Positions 1-12,094 of a stretch of 64,000 nt of DNA are shown in pieces (within the stretch, counting starts at the first letter, position 1; every line of letters starts with the position of its first letter). The notes beneath the pieces are model-generated. The model made no database searches, was not told where the DNA came from, and saw only the letters and a program-made list of their open reading frames with translations. Source of the DNA: Chaetomium olivaceum (Eukaryota; Ascomycota; Sordariomycetes; Sordariales; Chaetomiaceae); the NCBI GenBank assembly GCA_039881045.1, contig JAYWVB010000001.1, positions 310,001 to 374,000 on the forward strand, written 5' to 3'. The position numbers and the translations under genes are program-made.

Positions 1-652
1 AACCCCCACGAGAACGAACTTGAAAACAACAAGGCACGGGCCAGACCCCCCTGTCTGGGATGTGCCTGCCTTTTTCCCTTTTGAAGACGAAAACCGAAAA
101 CCCAGCCGTACCAGACAAACAGGTAGAAGTAGAAAGTCCGGAAACCAATCAACAACTCATTAAGTATTGTCATTGCCCAAGGTAAGAGTATCCCGAACCA
201 AAATCCTTCCACTCTAACAAGTTTCCCCTAAAGCCCCCCAGCCAACCCCGTGGCGGAACCGAACCATGCATTGAACGCCTTGACTGTGCAAAATGGTAAA
301 ATGGCGGTTATATACGTGTGGTGATGTGAATGTAAATATGACCTTTTTGGTCGTCCCAAGGTTGTGTGAAAATGCAGCCCAGCCATGCTGAAGGAATGAG
401 TAAAATCGCTGTAGTTGTAGTAGATGCAGATGCAAAAGATAAAAAAAAGATGTTGTCTCCCGTCCAATCATCCGTGTCGTGTGCGGTGAATCGAAGGGTC
501 GACAAATGAAACCCGTGTGCAACGGGTGGCCGGTGGTCGGTGATGGATGGTAGCACACCGTTTCCAAAGTCCATTCCAGATTCCCCTGGTCGAAGTTGGT
601 GTGGAATGTGAATCCAGTCAGGTGGGCAGAACACATGCCTCTCGCCGTCGGA
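1..652. other. intergenic, 3' flank of the DUF1765 gene
   Basis: I see no gene here. The short reading frames on the minus strand have no recognisable domain and look like 3' untranslated or intergenic sequence of the DUF1765 gene that ends at 653. Confidence 0.5.
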
Positions 653-3600
653 CTAGCCGCGCGCGCGCATACCAAGGCCATCGACACTCAGCGTCGGTAC
701 CTCGACGTCGCTCAGGCCCAGGATGCCCTCGTCACGGCGGCGGTCGACAAAGCTGTTGCACTCGCTGACCACCAAGCTCCATTCCGCGAGCGCCCGCCCG
801 GCATACACGGCGCCAGAAGCAAACACGCCGGTTGGCCGTTCCGCGCGGACCACCGGGGGCGGTACATATCCAGGGCTGCCGCCGCCAACGTCGAGAGATC
901 GAACGCGGTCGAGTTCGTAGCCCGTGAAACTAGAGGTCCTGCCGGGAGACTGGATCTCCGACCTCTCCTCGTCCCCCTTCTCGTCGTCGAACATGCGAAG
1001 TGGCGTGATATTGATGCTCAACGACAGCCGCTTCTCCGTGTCCCTCGTGAGCGACTTGGTGCGGAATCCGTCGTCCAGCATGCTGAGCGGCCTAGCGTTC
1101 CGGGCTTCGCTGATCAATCCCGTCTGCAAGAGCCCGCTAACCCTCCGCGTCACAGGTGGGAGACCGGCGGCGATGGGAGGGGGGCTCTCGCTGCGGAAGA
1201 TCGCAGCCCCATGGTTCGCATCGCCTCCACTAGGCCCTCCTGAGCGGATGCTAACTCGGGCCTGTGCGGGCGCGGGCAGCCGAGGCCGGGTGATGACACG
1301 ATCGCGGCTGGGCGGGCACGGCATGGGCGCACCGTTGGGGCCCGTCTGCCAGGTCAGAGTGAAGCGGAAGACGAATGTCGGGGCATCGAAAGTCGGGGCG
1401 GATCCGGTGGAGGAGTAAGACTCGGACGAGGGTGTGGCGGCATTCGAGGATCCCTGCTTCGGCGGAGTCGGCGGGCCGAACGACTGGGGAGGGTCCAATT
1501 TCCTCCCGCGTCCTGCAAGCCGGGACGCAGCCGTGTCCCGGCGGGCCTGCTCCAACTCCTCCTCCCAGGTACGCTTCGGCGCCTCTGTCGTCGGGCTGTC
1601 CTGAGACGCGCCAAACGGAAGCACCTTGCCGAGAAGCGACCACCTCTTCTTGAACGACATGTTGTCCGTCTTACCGTTGCCTGACGCACCGTCACCGTCG
1701 TCATTGCTCGTGATGGGAGCATAATAGTCGAACGGATTGTCCAAAGACGGGGCAGCACTCGAAAAAGAGTCAAATCCCAGACGCAGGGGTTGTTGAGGCG
1801 GTTGGACTTCGGTCCGGATGATCAAAAACCGCTTGCCCGGTGCAGGATACGTCGGGGCCGTCGACGGATGCATGCGTCCCTTGGCCTCGGCATCTTGCTT
1901 CAGCCAGAGATAATGCGACCAGACCGTCTTCAGCCGCTGAGACACAACAAGGAAGATTTTTCTGTTTCACCATTCGTCAGCATAAACATCCGATTAAGTA
2001 AAAAGGGGGCCGTTGCTTACACGTCAACCTCGTTGGAGCTGCCCGAGTCCCTGCAGATGCGCCAGCAGAGTAAACGCATGTAATAGGCACGGACCATTGG
2101 ACACCAGTGGTTGAAGAACTTCGAAAAGACTTCCTCGGACAGCAGCCAGTCCAGGCAGACGGCCTCCTTGCGGGCAGGGTCCGCCACGATGGCATCCCAA
2201 ATCGCGAAGATGAAAGACAGAATGCGGATCTCAGACATGGTGTTGTTACAGTCCATGATCATCTTGCCGACGTCAAACCAGAAAGGCCAGTCGATATAGC
2301 TAGCGGTCTTCGTAGGGCTGGGCGGCCCGAAATAATCAGACCGCGCATTGGCTTCGGCCGGAGACGTTGCAAAACTCGTGTTCACCGTGGTCTGGAACGC
2401 GTTGAGCGCGAGCAATGTTTCCTCGAGGAAATCACACAGCATGAAGCAAGAGGCATGTTCGAAACGCGGCGTCCGCTTGGTGGCAGCCTTTGCGATTGCG
2501 ACGAAGGCCTCTGCAAATGTGTGCTTGATCTCCGGAGCCTCGCTAAACGAGTCATCAGCCAACATGTCTTTGAGCAGGACGACCAGCCGATTCTCATCCA
2601 TCCCTTTCAGCAAGTTGCTCGGGAGTTGAGGTGCCGTCAGCGAAGCGTCGGCGCCGTGCAGGGTGTCAGACAGAGGCGGCCCGAGCAAGGCATCGAGGGA
2701 TGCCTGACGGTGGATCGTGCTGTCCAGAATGGACAACAGCTGAGCATGAACCAGCACAAACGCCGGAGCCCGTGCCTTTTCGACCAGCGGGAGACCCTCC
2801 GGCATGAACTCCATGGCAAGATTATAAAAGTACTTGCAGAAGATAAAGACCAGATCCGTATCCCCGCCCCGCCACCTAGATACCCAGGGGCCGTGCCAGT
2901 GGATCTTGGCAAGCAGAAGCGGGAGCTTCGCAGCCACGCGCAACTTGTCCCCAAGAGTCTTGACCGACGACCAACCCAGCTTGTGCATGTGTGACGGGAA
3001 CAGAGCTACAATATCGTCGCTCTCGCCATTGCTTCTCCTCGGCAGATCGAACTCATCTGCTACCCTACGCAGCAAATCTGCCTTCAGACCCCAGAGCCGA
3101 ACAAGCACGTCGGAAACGCCCGGCACGAAAAAGAAGGCATAGGCACAAGCCTTACCACACCAATTGACCAGGCTGAGCGGAGCGTGCCGCAGTGACAGCT
3201 TCTCGACGACCAGCGCCATCTGGGTGGTGAGGTTGGTGACAAACATGGTGCGAACATTGTGCTCAGCCGACTCGGCGAGGAGCGAATCCGGGTCGGTCGT
3301 CACGGTCGACTGGGTTCCTGACCTAGGCCGAACCTTTTCCCGGGAGCAGCGCTCGACCAGGGGTTGAAATTGGCTCGTACACGCCCTCCACTCGGGGCGC
3401 ATCATGATCATGGTGGTCGCCTCGAGCAAAATAGGCCGGTCCACGCCGGCCACAGGCTGCAAAACTGGGAAGTGAATGCCGAGAGAAGCAATGCCCTGGC
3501 CGAGGCCAGCCGGTAGCCTCGAGTTTGTGCCGATCAGCATTGCCAAAAGGCCATTCCACCACTTGTTCAAGATGGTCGCTCTGCGATCGACGTCTTCGGC

Positions 3601-4913
3601 CGTCAAGATGGATCGGTTCGAGTTGGACGGGTGCTCTCCCGTACTCCGCAAGAAGGGTACTAGGATGGACCGAACTACGCTCATCCGTCCTGCCGTCGAA
3701 CCCTTCCCGGCGAACTTGGAGAATTCGATGTCGAGAGTCCGGTAGGTCGCCCAGAGCGGGTCGCGCGAGGTCGGGTGCGGCATCGTTACGGTCGTGTCGA
3801 CGGTGGACTGCGAAGTGTTTTCGGAGGCGCTGCTCGCCGTTGCCGTGTCGGTATCCAATTCGGTGTCGACGGAGGGGCTTCGCTGAGATGATGTGGCCGA
3901 GTTAATGCTGTTGTAAGAAGCATTCTTCGCGATGGTTGGAGAGCTCGGGCGGCTATTCGGAGTCGAAACTGGGGGGGTACTACACTCGGAGTCGCTTGAT
4001 GATTCGCTCTTCGCGAGCGAAGTCTTGAGGGCGGCGGAACTCGAGCTCCTAGAGAAGACGTTTTGAGGCTTCTGTTTCAACCTCGTCAGATAAAGGCTGG
4101 CGCGGTTGAAGGCGCTCCTTTTGCCAGTGGGTGCCCCGGGAGCACCAGCGGCGTCAGCCCCGGCGTGTGTCGTCTTTTTGCTCGGAGTCTCAGCGGAGAA
4201 AGCGCGGCCGGTACCTCGCAGCTTCTCGAGCCTGCCGGGCGGAGAGGGAGATCTTGACTTGGAGATCCAAGACCGTTTGGCAAAGTCGGCAAACGATTCG
4301 ACAGGTCGTGACCTTTCCGGGGACTTGACCGCCGTTGTGCTCACCGTTGGGCCGGCTACATTCTGCTTGGCCAGCCTCTGGGGGCGCTCTTGGTGCTCCT
4401 GGGTGGTTCGGACGTTCGGGGCCGATTTTGAGCTAGGAAGCCACGAGATAGGCCGGTCGACCATTGATTTGCTCCTGTTGCGAACGTGGCCGTCCACCAC
4501 CGTCCCACCGGTAGTCGTCCCGTCCACGGTTGCGTTGTCGTTTTTGTATCCGGTCTGGGGCGCCCTATCTATCGCCGTAGCAGGCCGGGGGGTGAGATTC
4601 TCGGTCGTGGATTTTGTTTTTGTCGGGTGGTGGTGGTGGTGATGGTGGTGAAGCTGAAGGTCTTCTCGAACTCGAGGTCGAAGGACGGGAATTCGAAAGA
4701 AGCCAGGCCTGGGAGCGGCGGCAGGCTCTTGAAACCGAGGGAGCGATCGACCGGGGAGTTATCAAGGCGGGAAGAAGGCGGGGGTTTGGGCAGGGCACGG
4801 CCGGCGGAGCCACGAGCAGCTAACAAATCCGGCGAAGAGTGCGAATCATGAAAAGGCAATGATGTTCTGGACTCGACAGCCCATGAGGCCACCGCAGCAC
4901 CTGAACCACTCAT
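653..4913 (-). CDS. DUF1765 domain protein, two exons, one apparent frame break near the N-terminus
   Basis: This is a large fungal protein of about 1,390 residues with no assigned function. The long frame from 4527 to 2021 joins a second exon, 1961 to 653, across a 59-base intron (1962-2020; donor GTAAGC, branch GCTGACG, acceptor CAG), and the phase is kept. The central part contains an NKWWNGLLAML segment and a later MMRPEWRAC segment of the kind found in DUF1765 proteins. The N-terminal third is rich in Ser, Thr and Pro and looks disordered. The 4527 frame has no ATG and runs open upstream, while the frame from ATG 4913 (MSGSGAAVASW...) reads as a plausible N-terminus down to a Thr/His-rich stretch. 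One missing base near 4625-4627 would join the two. The family call rests on recalled resemblance, not a search. Confidence 0.7.
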
Positions 4914-5101
4914 CTCATGGCACAGCCCGCAATCGAAGCCCAAACAAGACTCTTGCACAATACTATGTACAGCTGCCGTCGGTGTCGGTCGTGGTCCGCA
5001 CTGGTTCGCTGGTTCGTCCGAGCTGTCGGCAGCCGGTAACCAAAGAGGTGGCCTGGTTGGGCGCACGGCGGCGCAGGTTGGGAGCCGCGCGAGCGTCAGC
5101 A

Positions 5102-5126
5102 CAGCAGCTCCAGCTCCAGCTCCAGC
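5102..5126. repeat. CAGCTC microsatellite
   Basis: About four tandem copies of a CAGCTC-type hexamer lie in the intergenic DNA upstream of the DUF1765 gene. Confidence 0.7.
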
Positions 5127-5620
5127 GCAACGATGACAGGGATGTTGATGTGCTGCTTAGGGTGGGCTAGTGTGAGTTTTTGCTTGGGTGTGAGCTCTGG
5201 TTCCTGCCGCTTCAACCGGGCGGGAGGATTGACTGTTGGCAAGCCGTGCAAGCAGGCAAGCAAGCAATCAGGGAATTCCCCCCTCTGTGACTGCGACGCT
5301 GGATACTGGGGGGAGTTTTTGGTCCACACACTCCCTCGGGACAATTGTCTCGAACAGATTCCTTCCTTGGCGGGCTAATAATAAAATAAGAATTATGAAC
5401 GGGTCAATGATGACGCCAGTGTGCAGAGCATGAAGAACAAAAAGACAGGAAAATCCCTGGCGGTGGAGGGAGAACTGGTGCGCAAAAAAGGGAACCTGGA
5501 ACGAAGGGCCTTGGGATCAACGAAAGAAACGCGGGGACGACAAGTTTGGGATCAGGGCGGGCGTGCAGGCAACACGAAGGTTATTAGTTGTTATCGATGG
5601 AGGCAAGGAAGTCCAACCTG

Positions 5621-5655
5621 GAAGAAAGTCAAGAAAAGTCAAGAAAAGTCAAGAG
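5621..5655. repeat. three copies of a decamer (AAGAAAAGTC type)
   Basis: The ten-base unit containing AAAAGTCAAG repeats about three times in tandem with almost no variation. Confidence 0.8.
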
Positions 5656-8600
5656 TGACCCGATGCTCCCCCCCTCCCCCCTGCTTGGTTTTGTTCAGCT
5701 TTTGATGACTCGCCGCGTGCTCCGGTGGAGATCTTTGGCGGTCGCGCCTTCGCACCTTGCGAGCTTGGCAGGTGGACAGCACGAAATCGAGCTTTGCTGT
5801 GATGGAAATTTTGAACGAGACGACGATGGCCAGTCCTTTGGCGCATCGGTGTGCGGCAGTGCGGGCGCTAGCGCGATCCCCTTCCTCGCACGTCCCTTGT
5901 GGGCAGTCGACGTCGTCGATCCCAAGGCGGTTGATTACGGAGAGACCGTCTGGGGTGTTACAGAGTGACCACCGACAGCAACCTTGGAAACCCAAACCCC
6001 TGAGCGAATGGGCGCCATAGGGGGCTGAGAGCCCGAGTGCTGCTTTCTGCAGATTTTGGTAAACTGGGCAGGTGAGATGCGCACACAAGGGCCGGGGTAT
6101 CGATGTGGTCTGGGGATGCATGCAGCAGAGAAAAAGACCGGGAGGGATATGCGGGTTGACGGTGGTTGCCCGCTGGAGAGAACCGAGAATCCTGGAATCG
6201 AGACGAACACGCGATTTGGGATCGGAATTGGGGGCTCATCAGGGCGGGGTTGGTGGAACAGCGGCCACGCCGGCAACACGGGGCTCTGATGGGGGCACTA
6301 AAGGGGGGTTCTCGGGCGGTGAGTATGGGTGTTCCTTGCGTTGGAGGATGCGCTAAAAAAACGCTGGCCGCCAGGGTGAAGTTGTCGTCGCAGAAGCAAC
6401 ATGGCGCCCAGTTGTCGTTCGCCAGCCTTGAATGCCACTAGTTAGCATTTAACGCGAGCATCTGCACCATTTTCAGGTTGCGCGGGCCGCAATACCCCAA
6501 GAAAAAGTCTCGCAAAAATCCCCAAAAACTTCAAAAGCCCTGCCATCCAGTCCCGAAGGTCGAAGAGATCTCCTCCCAAACGAGCTGAGGACAGACAGGC
6601 ATCTTGTCGGTCGGTCAGCAAACGTGGAGAGAAAAAACACCAGATGTTTTCCGCGGAGAGACGGCCCTTTCCTCTTCCATCAACGGACCCAATGCCAAGT
6701 CAAGATGCTAGTCGAGCTGAGCTCGGGCTCGTGCATCCCGCTCCACCCCTCGTGGCATGGCATCCCGCAAGGTAAACAGAGCCTGAGGGGAAACCGGAAA
6801 CGGCTGAAGGTTTTTTTTGTTCATGGCGACGTGGCAACCGCACAGCTCTGCGAGACCGAAGGAGGCTTTTTTCTCGACGCATGTCGATGATGAATATCAT
6901 TGCGGGGATGACGCAAAACGTCCAGATCTGTATTGCAGTGCATACAGATGTACACCGTACATACACAAACAACTGGCGCTACCCGCAGTTTGGACAGGTA
7001 TCAAATAAGAAGTCAAATCCGACCGACAACAACTGGCTCGGCGCCGAGGGTTCGGGATGCCGGCACGGAAACGGATATTCTAACCGAATTCATGCCAGGG
7101 ATCTTCTCGAAAGAACCACAAGAATCCACAGTCTTCGGTACCTACAGTAGCTCGAGCTAACTAGCCAACAAGTGTGGCCAACGGGCGGCTTTTGAAACGG
7201 GGCTACAATGAACTGGTTCGCCTTGGTGCCCGAAGGAAAATAGACGGCGGGTAACACCAACGCGCGCGCGTCTGTTCTGCTCTGGGCTTGGGAGGCGGCG
7301 TCACGACACTGCAGCGTGGAGAGGGGAGGGGGCAGCCAGCCTCGCCGGGCACTTCAGTCTCTCCCTAACGCAGACCTACTGCGCGATCTCGGCAATGTGC
7401 TGGCAAGCGCCGCATTTGGCGTGGACAAGGTCAACGGCGGCAGCAGCAGGAAGATCACTGCTAGCCCGTCAAGCAAGCATGCCAGGTGTTGCCTCCTCTC
7501 CCCACGAGCGCGAGCGAGCAACACTTCATCGGTCTCTCCTCTCCATTTGCTAATCTTCAAGGCCGTTAGACCAAATACACCGGCGCCGTCGCCAAAGACA
7601 CGGAGCTAGGAAATACCGGCTAACGCGCCCGTCCATCTGCGCCCTGCACCAATAGGCACCTTTCCGCGCCATATACTAGTCTAGACTTTCTTTCTCTTGC
7701 CGTGTGTGAGGACGTCACCTCATTCAGCCCGGTTCTAGGGGTGACTGCAGAGTCTACGGTACGGCGTGGGGAGGTCCGCCGCCTCTGCACAAAGCTTACG
7801 TATAACTAGGCGACACATACACCAGTCTCCTCACACAAGCTCTCGGGTCGGGACTGCATCTCCTGCCGCGTATCACCAGCACGGCATCGAGCCGCCTGTG
7901 GTGTAGCCTCACCGCCTCCGCCCTGCCCTGCGTTGAAGTCGAGAAGCGGGAAGGTTGAGACAGGTGGCGGTGACACCATCTGCTCTCCATGTCTGTCGAA
8001 CCACTGACAGAAGGGCCAGAAGAAAAAGAGACGAATAAACATGTTCCGAATGTCTTAGTCGGACGCGGCGCCACTTTGGGCTCAGGTGTCCCTGGTATCT
8101 CCATCCAACGCCACAAATTTGTCTGCCTGCCTGCTTAGTTATACCTCACAAACTGCGAAGTTATGGCGACTCAGCAAGGGTTTTGCGGCATTGAAGAATA
8201 CTTCAAGCGCGTTGGCCGACATCAAGAGTTGAGAGACATCGTGTCGCCGTTTGAGGTTAGATTGGTGCAAAGCCACCGGAGCCAAAGTCCTCCGGCCCAT
8301 CGAGCGTGTACGCTTTGTTTACTCCCCCTGGATAAGCTGTCTCCGGGTAAATACACCGCCTTGTGTCTTCCCGGGACATCCGACCATCTTCTAAAGGCTT
8401 CACGCGCACTAGTTAGTCACAGATGTACCTCACTTTCTCCTCTCTCTCGTGACGCGTGTGTCGGATTCTGTGGCTCGAAGAATATACTAGGCTTTGTTGA
8501 CATCATCACGTTGTCGATCGCCATCTGCGGAAACAGCCGCCGAGACAAAGCATCATGGGATTTTCAGTTGTCTCATCTCATTCTTGCCGATTGCCCAAGA

Positions 8601-9916
8601 AGATATGCAACCAGGACATTGACCAGCATAGTTAGTTACGCTTAAAGAAGGCAGCTAAACCGGGCGACAATTCGTAATGATAGACACTATTCTTAAACTC
8701 AGTGTTTGACCATGCGGACCCGCCCATCTTTCCTCTCGACACAACCTGATCTTAAATCGGAGACTCGTGGAGTCTTTGGTAACTTTGATTGGCCATTTGA
8801 CGTCGTCTTCGCCCAAGCGAAAATGTCACTGTTCCTTTTTTATTGGTTTAGGAAGCCTCGGCAATCCACTTATAAGGCTGAAGATCTTGATAACCCTGAT
8901 GCAAAGTGTGAATACTCAGCCATTCAAGGTCTGCTAAGTATGACGATTCAAAAGAATAATTTCACATGTAGCAGATAGATATTGGTTATTTTCCTCGAGA
9001 CCAAAAACACTTGATAGTTACTCATACTATTTCAAAGATCTCAGTTTCTTTCCCGAAGGATCCTCACATTGACGACATCAACGTGGGATTCGGGATCCAC
9101 CAATTCAGGGGTGTAAACATTGGCCTCCGCCAAGCCCGTTCCTTCTTACCTGGAGGGTTATATCAACACCGAGGACAACATCTCGACAAATCCTAAAGCT
9201 ACAAACAACAATATTGACAAGCAGGAATTTCAAGCACTGCGATATTATAAAGATACCATTCTAGGCTCTCGACGTTCAAGTCTATGAGATTCCTTGACCG
9301 CTCTCTTGCCATCTGAATCTTGTCGAGATTCTCTTGGTGAGCGTTGTTGACAACGTCAAGCCGGCATTGCAAAGGGGGACACTCGTAGACCTTTCTCTAC
9401 CCGTCAGTTTTTTCCGCTCTCAGTTCCACTTCCTTTCTACCTATTTGGATGTGTTCCCCATTCTGTGGTAAGTCAAATGCGAATAACTGCATATAATACT
9501 CAAGGTGAGAGGTATAGACCGAGTTGGACTCCGGCATCATTGTCGAGTGTGTTATTGTGCTGCTTGTCGTGGTAAGAATTAACACCCTACCCCCAGCTCC
9601 ACGATAAAATAAAAACTCGGAGATTGACAAACACAACTCAGCTTCGCTGCTGTGAGAGTGGGTTGTTACAAGTTTGGGGGGGAGAGGGGTTCTTCCATCA
9701 ACGCCCGACTGGGCCTGTTTGGTTTAAGATGTTATCTTCTATAAGCTCACAATCAGCATGCTCAGTTTATTTGAGGTTCGGTAGTAGTTGGTGGAGGGAG
9801 CCATTTCGATCAACATAATGAGTTGATTTGGGTTGTGGAAAATACACCCGTTTTTTACAGGTCACGACTAAGTAAAGTTGAGAAAGAAAAGTTAGAAACC
9901 CAATACAGAAAAGGCC

Positions 9917-10080
9917 AAAAAGCTCACCACCAGCTCCATTCGCCGGTCGAATGAAGGTTGGTGGTTACGAAAACTCTGAAAACAGAGTTTTGCGCCGCGA
10001 GGGGGAGTCGAACCGGTCCTCTTTCGATTGGTGTCCAACCGGTCCTCCTCCCAATACCGCTGAGCCAAACCGGTGTTTGA
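9917..10080 (-). mobile_element. tRNA-like (SINE-like) element, copy 1
   Basis: Read on the minus strand, this stretch has a Pol III A box (TGGCTCAGCGGT, about 10069-10058) followed by an exact B-box match (GGTTCGACTCC, about 10018-10008). The spacing is about ten bases longer than in a normal tRNA. A 9-bp perfect hairpin (AAAACTCTG/CAGAGTTTT, about 9971-9992) and a TTTT run follow, then a tail reading GAGCTGGTGGTGAGCTTTTT. The three ACCGGTT motifs and the lack of acceptor or T-stem pairing argue against a working tRNA. A second copy with the same order of parts lies at 32,877-33,115. I infer a tRNA-derived short element. Confidence 0.5.
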
Positions 10081-10578
10081 CTTCAATTGGGAGGATGCGG
10101 TGACAGTGTGAGCGCGGACCTGGTATATATGGTGCCGGAAGGTACGTGGAGGGCAATGTGTGCGTGGTGACTGGGCTGAGTTCAGATGAAACTCGCCTCG
10201 ACCTTCGCTAATATTCACCATGAGTATCGGGTATGGGCTCTGTCTGGTTGATGGCGCATTTGTGTAGAGGAGGGGGCTACAATAGTTTCAAGATGACGCA
10301 TCCAGTACTTTTGACAGTACTGTTCAGAGACGTGAGGAGCGCAACTAGCAGCTCTCATACACGGCACAAACCCATCCAGGAAAAGACGTCCTCCTAAAGT
10401 ATAATATTCGCTACCTGCAACTACCTTCGAACCTTCTCCAATCAGCCACCAATCGACAACAATCTCCTCAAAGAAACCATCACCCACATTACCTCCGACT
10501 CCAAAGCCACCCTCATCCTCATTGTCCACCCCTTAACAGTCGGCAGTCATAGACCGCATTCTCCAAACCCACCACAAT

Positions 10579-11345
10579 CTAGGGCAGCGCAACAGGCAAG
10601 CCACCAGCAACAGCGCCAACCGAGCTGAGAATCCCATCCAACAGATCCGGCACCTGGCTCGCCGCACCACCACCAAGCACACCACCGACAGTACCCGTGA
10701 CCCCACCGAGGATACCACCCAGCAAATCATTCAGCAGGTTCCCAACGGGTCCCTTAGTCAACAGGCCCTCGAGCAACTTAGACGCCGCCTGGAGGAGCTC
10801 GCTGATCAGGCTGAGGGGCTTGGCCTTCTTGGTGACGCCTCCGGCGCCGATGGCGCCCAGGAGGCCGCCGAGGTCGGGCAGGGCCAGGCGGCTGACGCCC
10901 ATGGCCAGCGTCTGGTTGAGCTCGGCCATGGGGTTGACGAGGGCGTCGAGGAGCGCTTCGGGGTCGGAGCCCTGCTCTTGGACGAGTTGGTCTGTGAAAA
11001 AGGGGGGGTTAGGTTTGGGGTTGGTTCGTGAAGGTTGGGGGAGGGAGGGGGGAGCCGAGGGGGAAAAGGAGAGGGGGATTGATTACCGATGGCGGCAACT
11101 TGCTGCTGGACCTGGGCGACCATCTGCTCAAAGGCGTCCATGTCGACGCTGGTGGGCACTATGTTGTTGGGGTGGGCCGCCATCATCATGTTGTCGGCAT
11201 CGATGTCCTCGGGAGAGAAGGCAGCCGGGGCAGTGGCGGCGTCCATTTGGTGGGGCTGGACTTGTTGGGCGTTATGGGCCTGCTCGAGGGGGGCCGCGAA
11301 GGCGCCGCTGATGAGGCAAACGATTCCGAAAGCTTGGACCTTCAT
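10579..11345 (-). CDS. small secreted protein, unknown function
   Basis: Two exons, 11345-11087 and 10991-10579, give 223 residues. The intron (donor GTAATC, acceptor CACAG) joins GCCGCCATCG to ACCAACTC in frame. The start was chosen because MKVQAFGIVCLISGAFAAP is a clean signal peptide with an AxA-type cleavage site; an upstream in-frame codon would only add a polar leader. The mature N-terminal half is rich in Gln, Ala, Met and Asp. The C-terminal half is hydrophobic and Gly/Leu-rich, with repeated GGxLGG-like units near the end. It has few cysteines, so it is not a classic cysteine-rich effector. The signal peptide predicts export to the wall or medium. I do not recognise a family; candidates are a cell-surface hydrophobic protein or a secreted antigen-like protein. 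Confidence 0.8.
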
Positions 11346-12094
11346 GATGAAAGAGATAGTGTAGTTGTAAAGGGAGTTGTTGATGAGAGAAGACTCGGTA
11401 TTGTACTGGATGGTGGTGGCACTCAAAACCAGACCTCAACGGAGGTAAGATGATAGATACTTATACCTGACTTCTTCACGGGGGACAACAACTCGATCCA
11501 GGTCTCGCTATTACCTGCTCCCGCGTCCGCCGGGTGTTGCTATGCTTCGGGACGACTCTCGGCCGTCTCGTCCGAGCGAGATTGAGATGTGTTTCTTCAC
11601 TTACAATTGCATGCCTACGAACCCAAAGCTGTGGATGGCAGATATGAGAGTTGCCTCCGCTATCTGGGAGACTGTCTCAAGGCTGGCGTCGCGGTTCAGG
11701 GCTGGAATGTGAACCATCACTGTCTCAACACCGTAGAGCGGGTCCCACATACCGGAGATGGAATCACTCCAGTGGTCCAGCTATGACCATAAACAACGTA
11801 AACACACATATCGGTTGCGTCTATGAGTGAAAGTGCGGCTAGGGATAATTGTCGAGTGGACAATGGGGACTTGATGAACAAGAAATCAAGTTCCATGCCG
11901 GTTCAAGTGATGCGTTATAAAACCACCGCGCATCCATCCCAATGACCAAAATCTGTCGTCTACAAAGGGAATGTCGAGCTAAATTCGCCCGACTTCTCTC
12001 GGCCTCGGATCTTCTCGGGCAGTCGGTGGAATTCCCAGTACGATATCTCTCCCTCGTTGCTATCTCTAGAGTCTCTACCATCAACAGGAACACC
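11346..12094. other. intergenic, no gene seen
   Basis: This 750-base stretch lies between the secreted-protein start and the 3' end of the UCH gene. I see no supported gene, only short overlapping frames. Confidence 0.5.

Larger units (their letters stand above)
4914..9916. other. gene-poor stretch of about 5 kb
   Basis: I find no open frame with a recognisable domain or a convincing exon set here. The frames are short, overlap on several strands and look random. From about 8,100 to 9,900 the DNA is clearly more AT-rich than the flanks, as seen in degraded repeats of ascomycetes that undergo repeat-induced point mutation. I could not identify a parent element by eye. Untranslated leaders, a non-coding RNA or very short genes cannot be excluded. 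Confidence 0.45.

Noticed and set aside
2107..2994. 295-codon plus-strand frame
   Set aside because: It is antisense to the DUF1765 coding exon in GC-rich DNA, with no domain of its own.
9991..10075. tRNA gene on the minus strand
   Set aside because: A and B boxes are present, but acceptor, anticodon and T stems do not pair and the spacing is too long. It is reported as a tRNA-like element instead.
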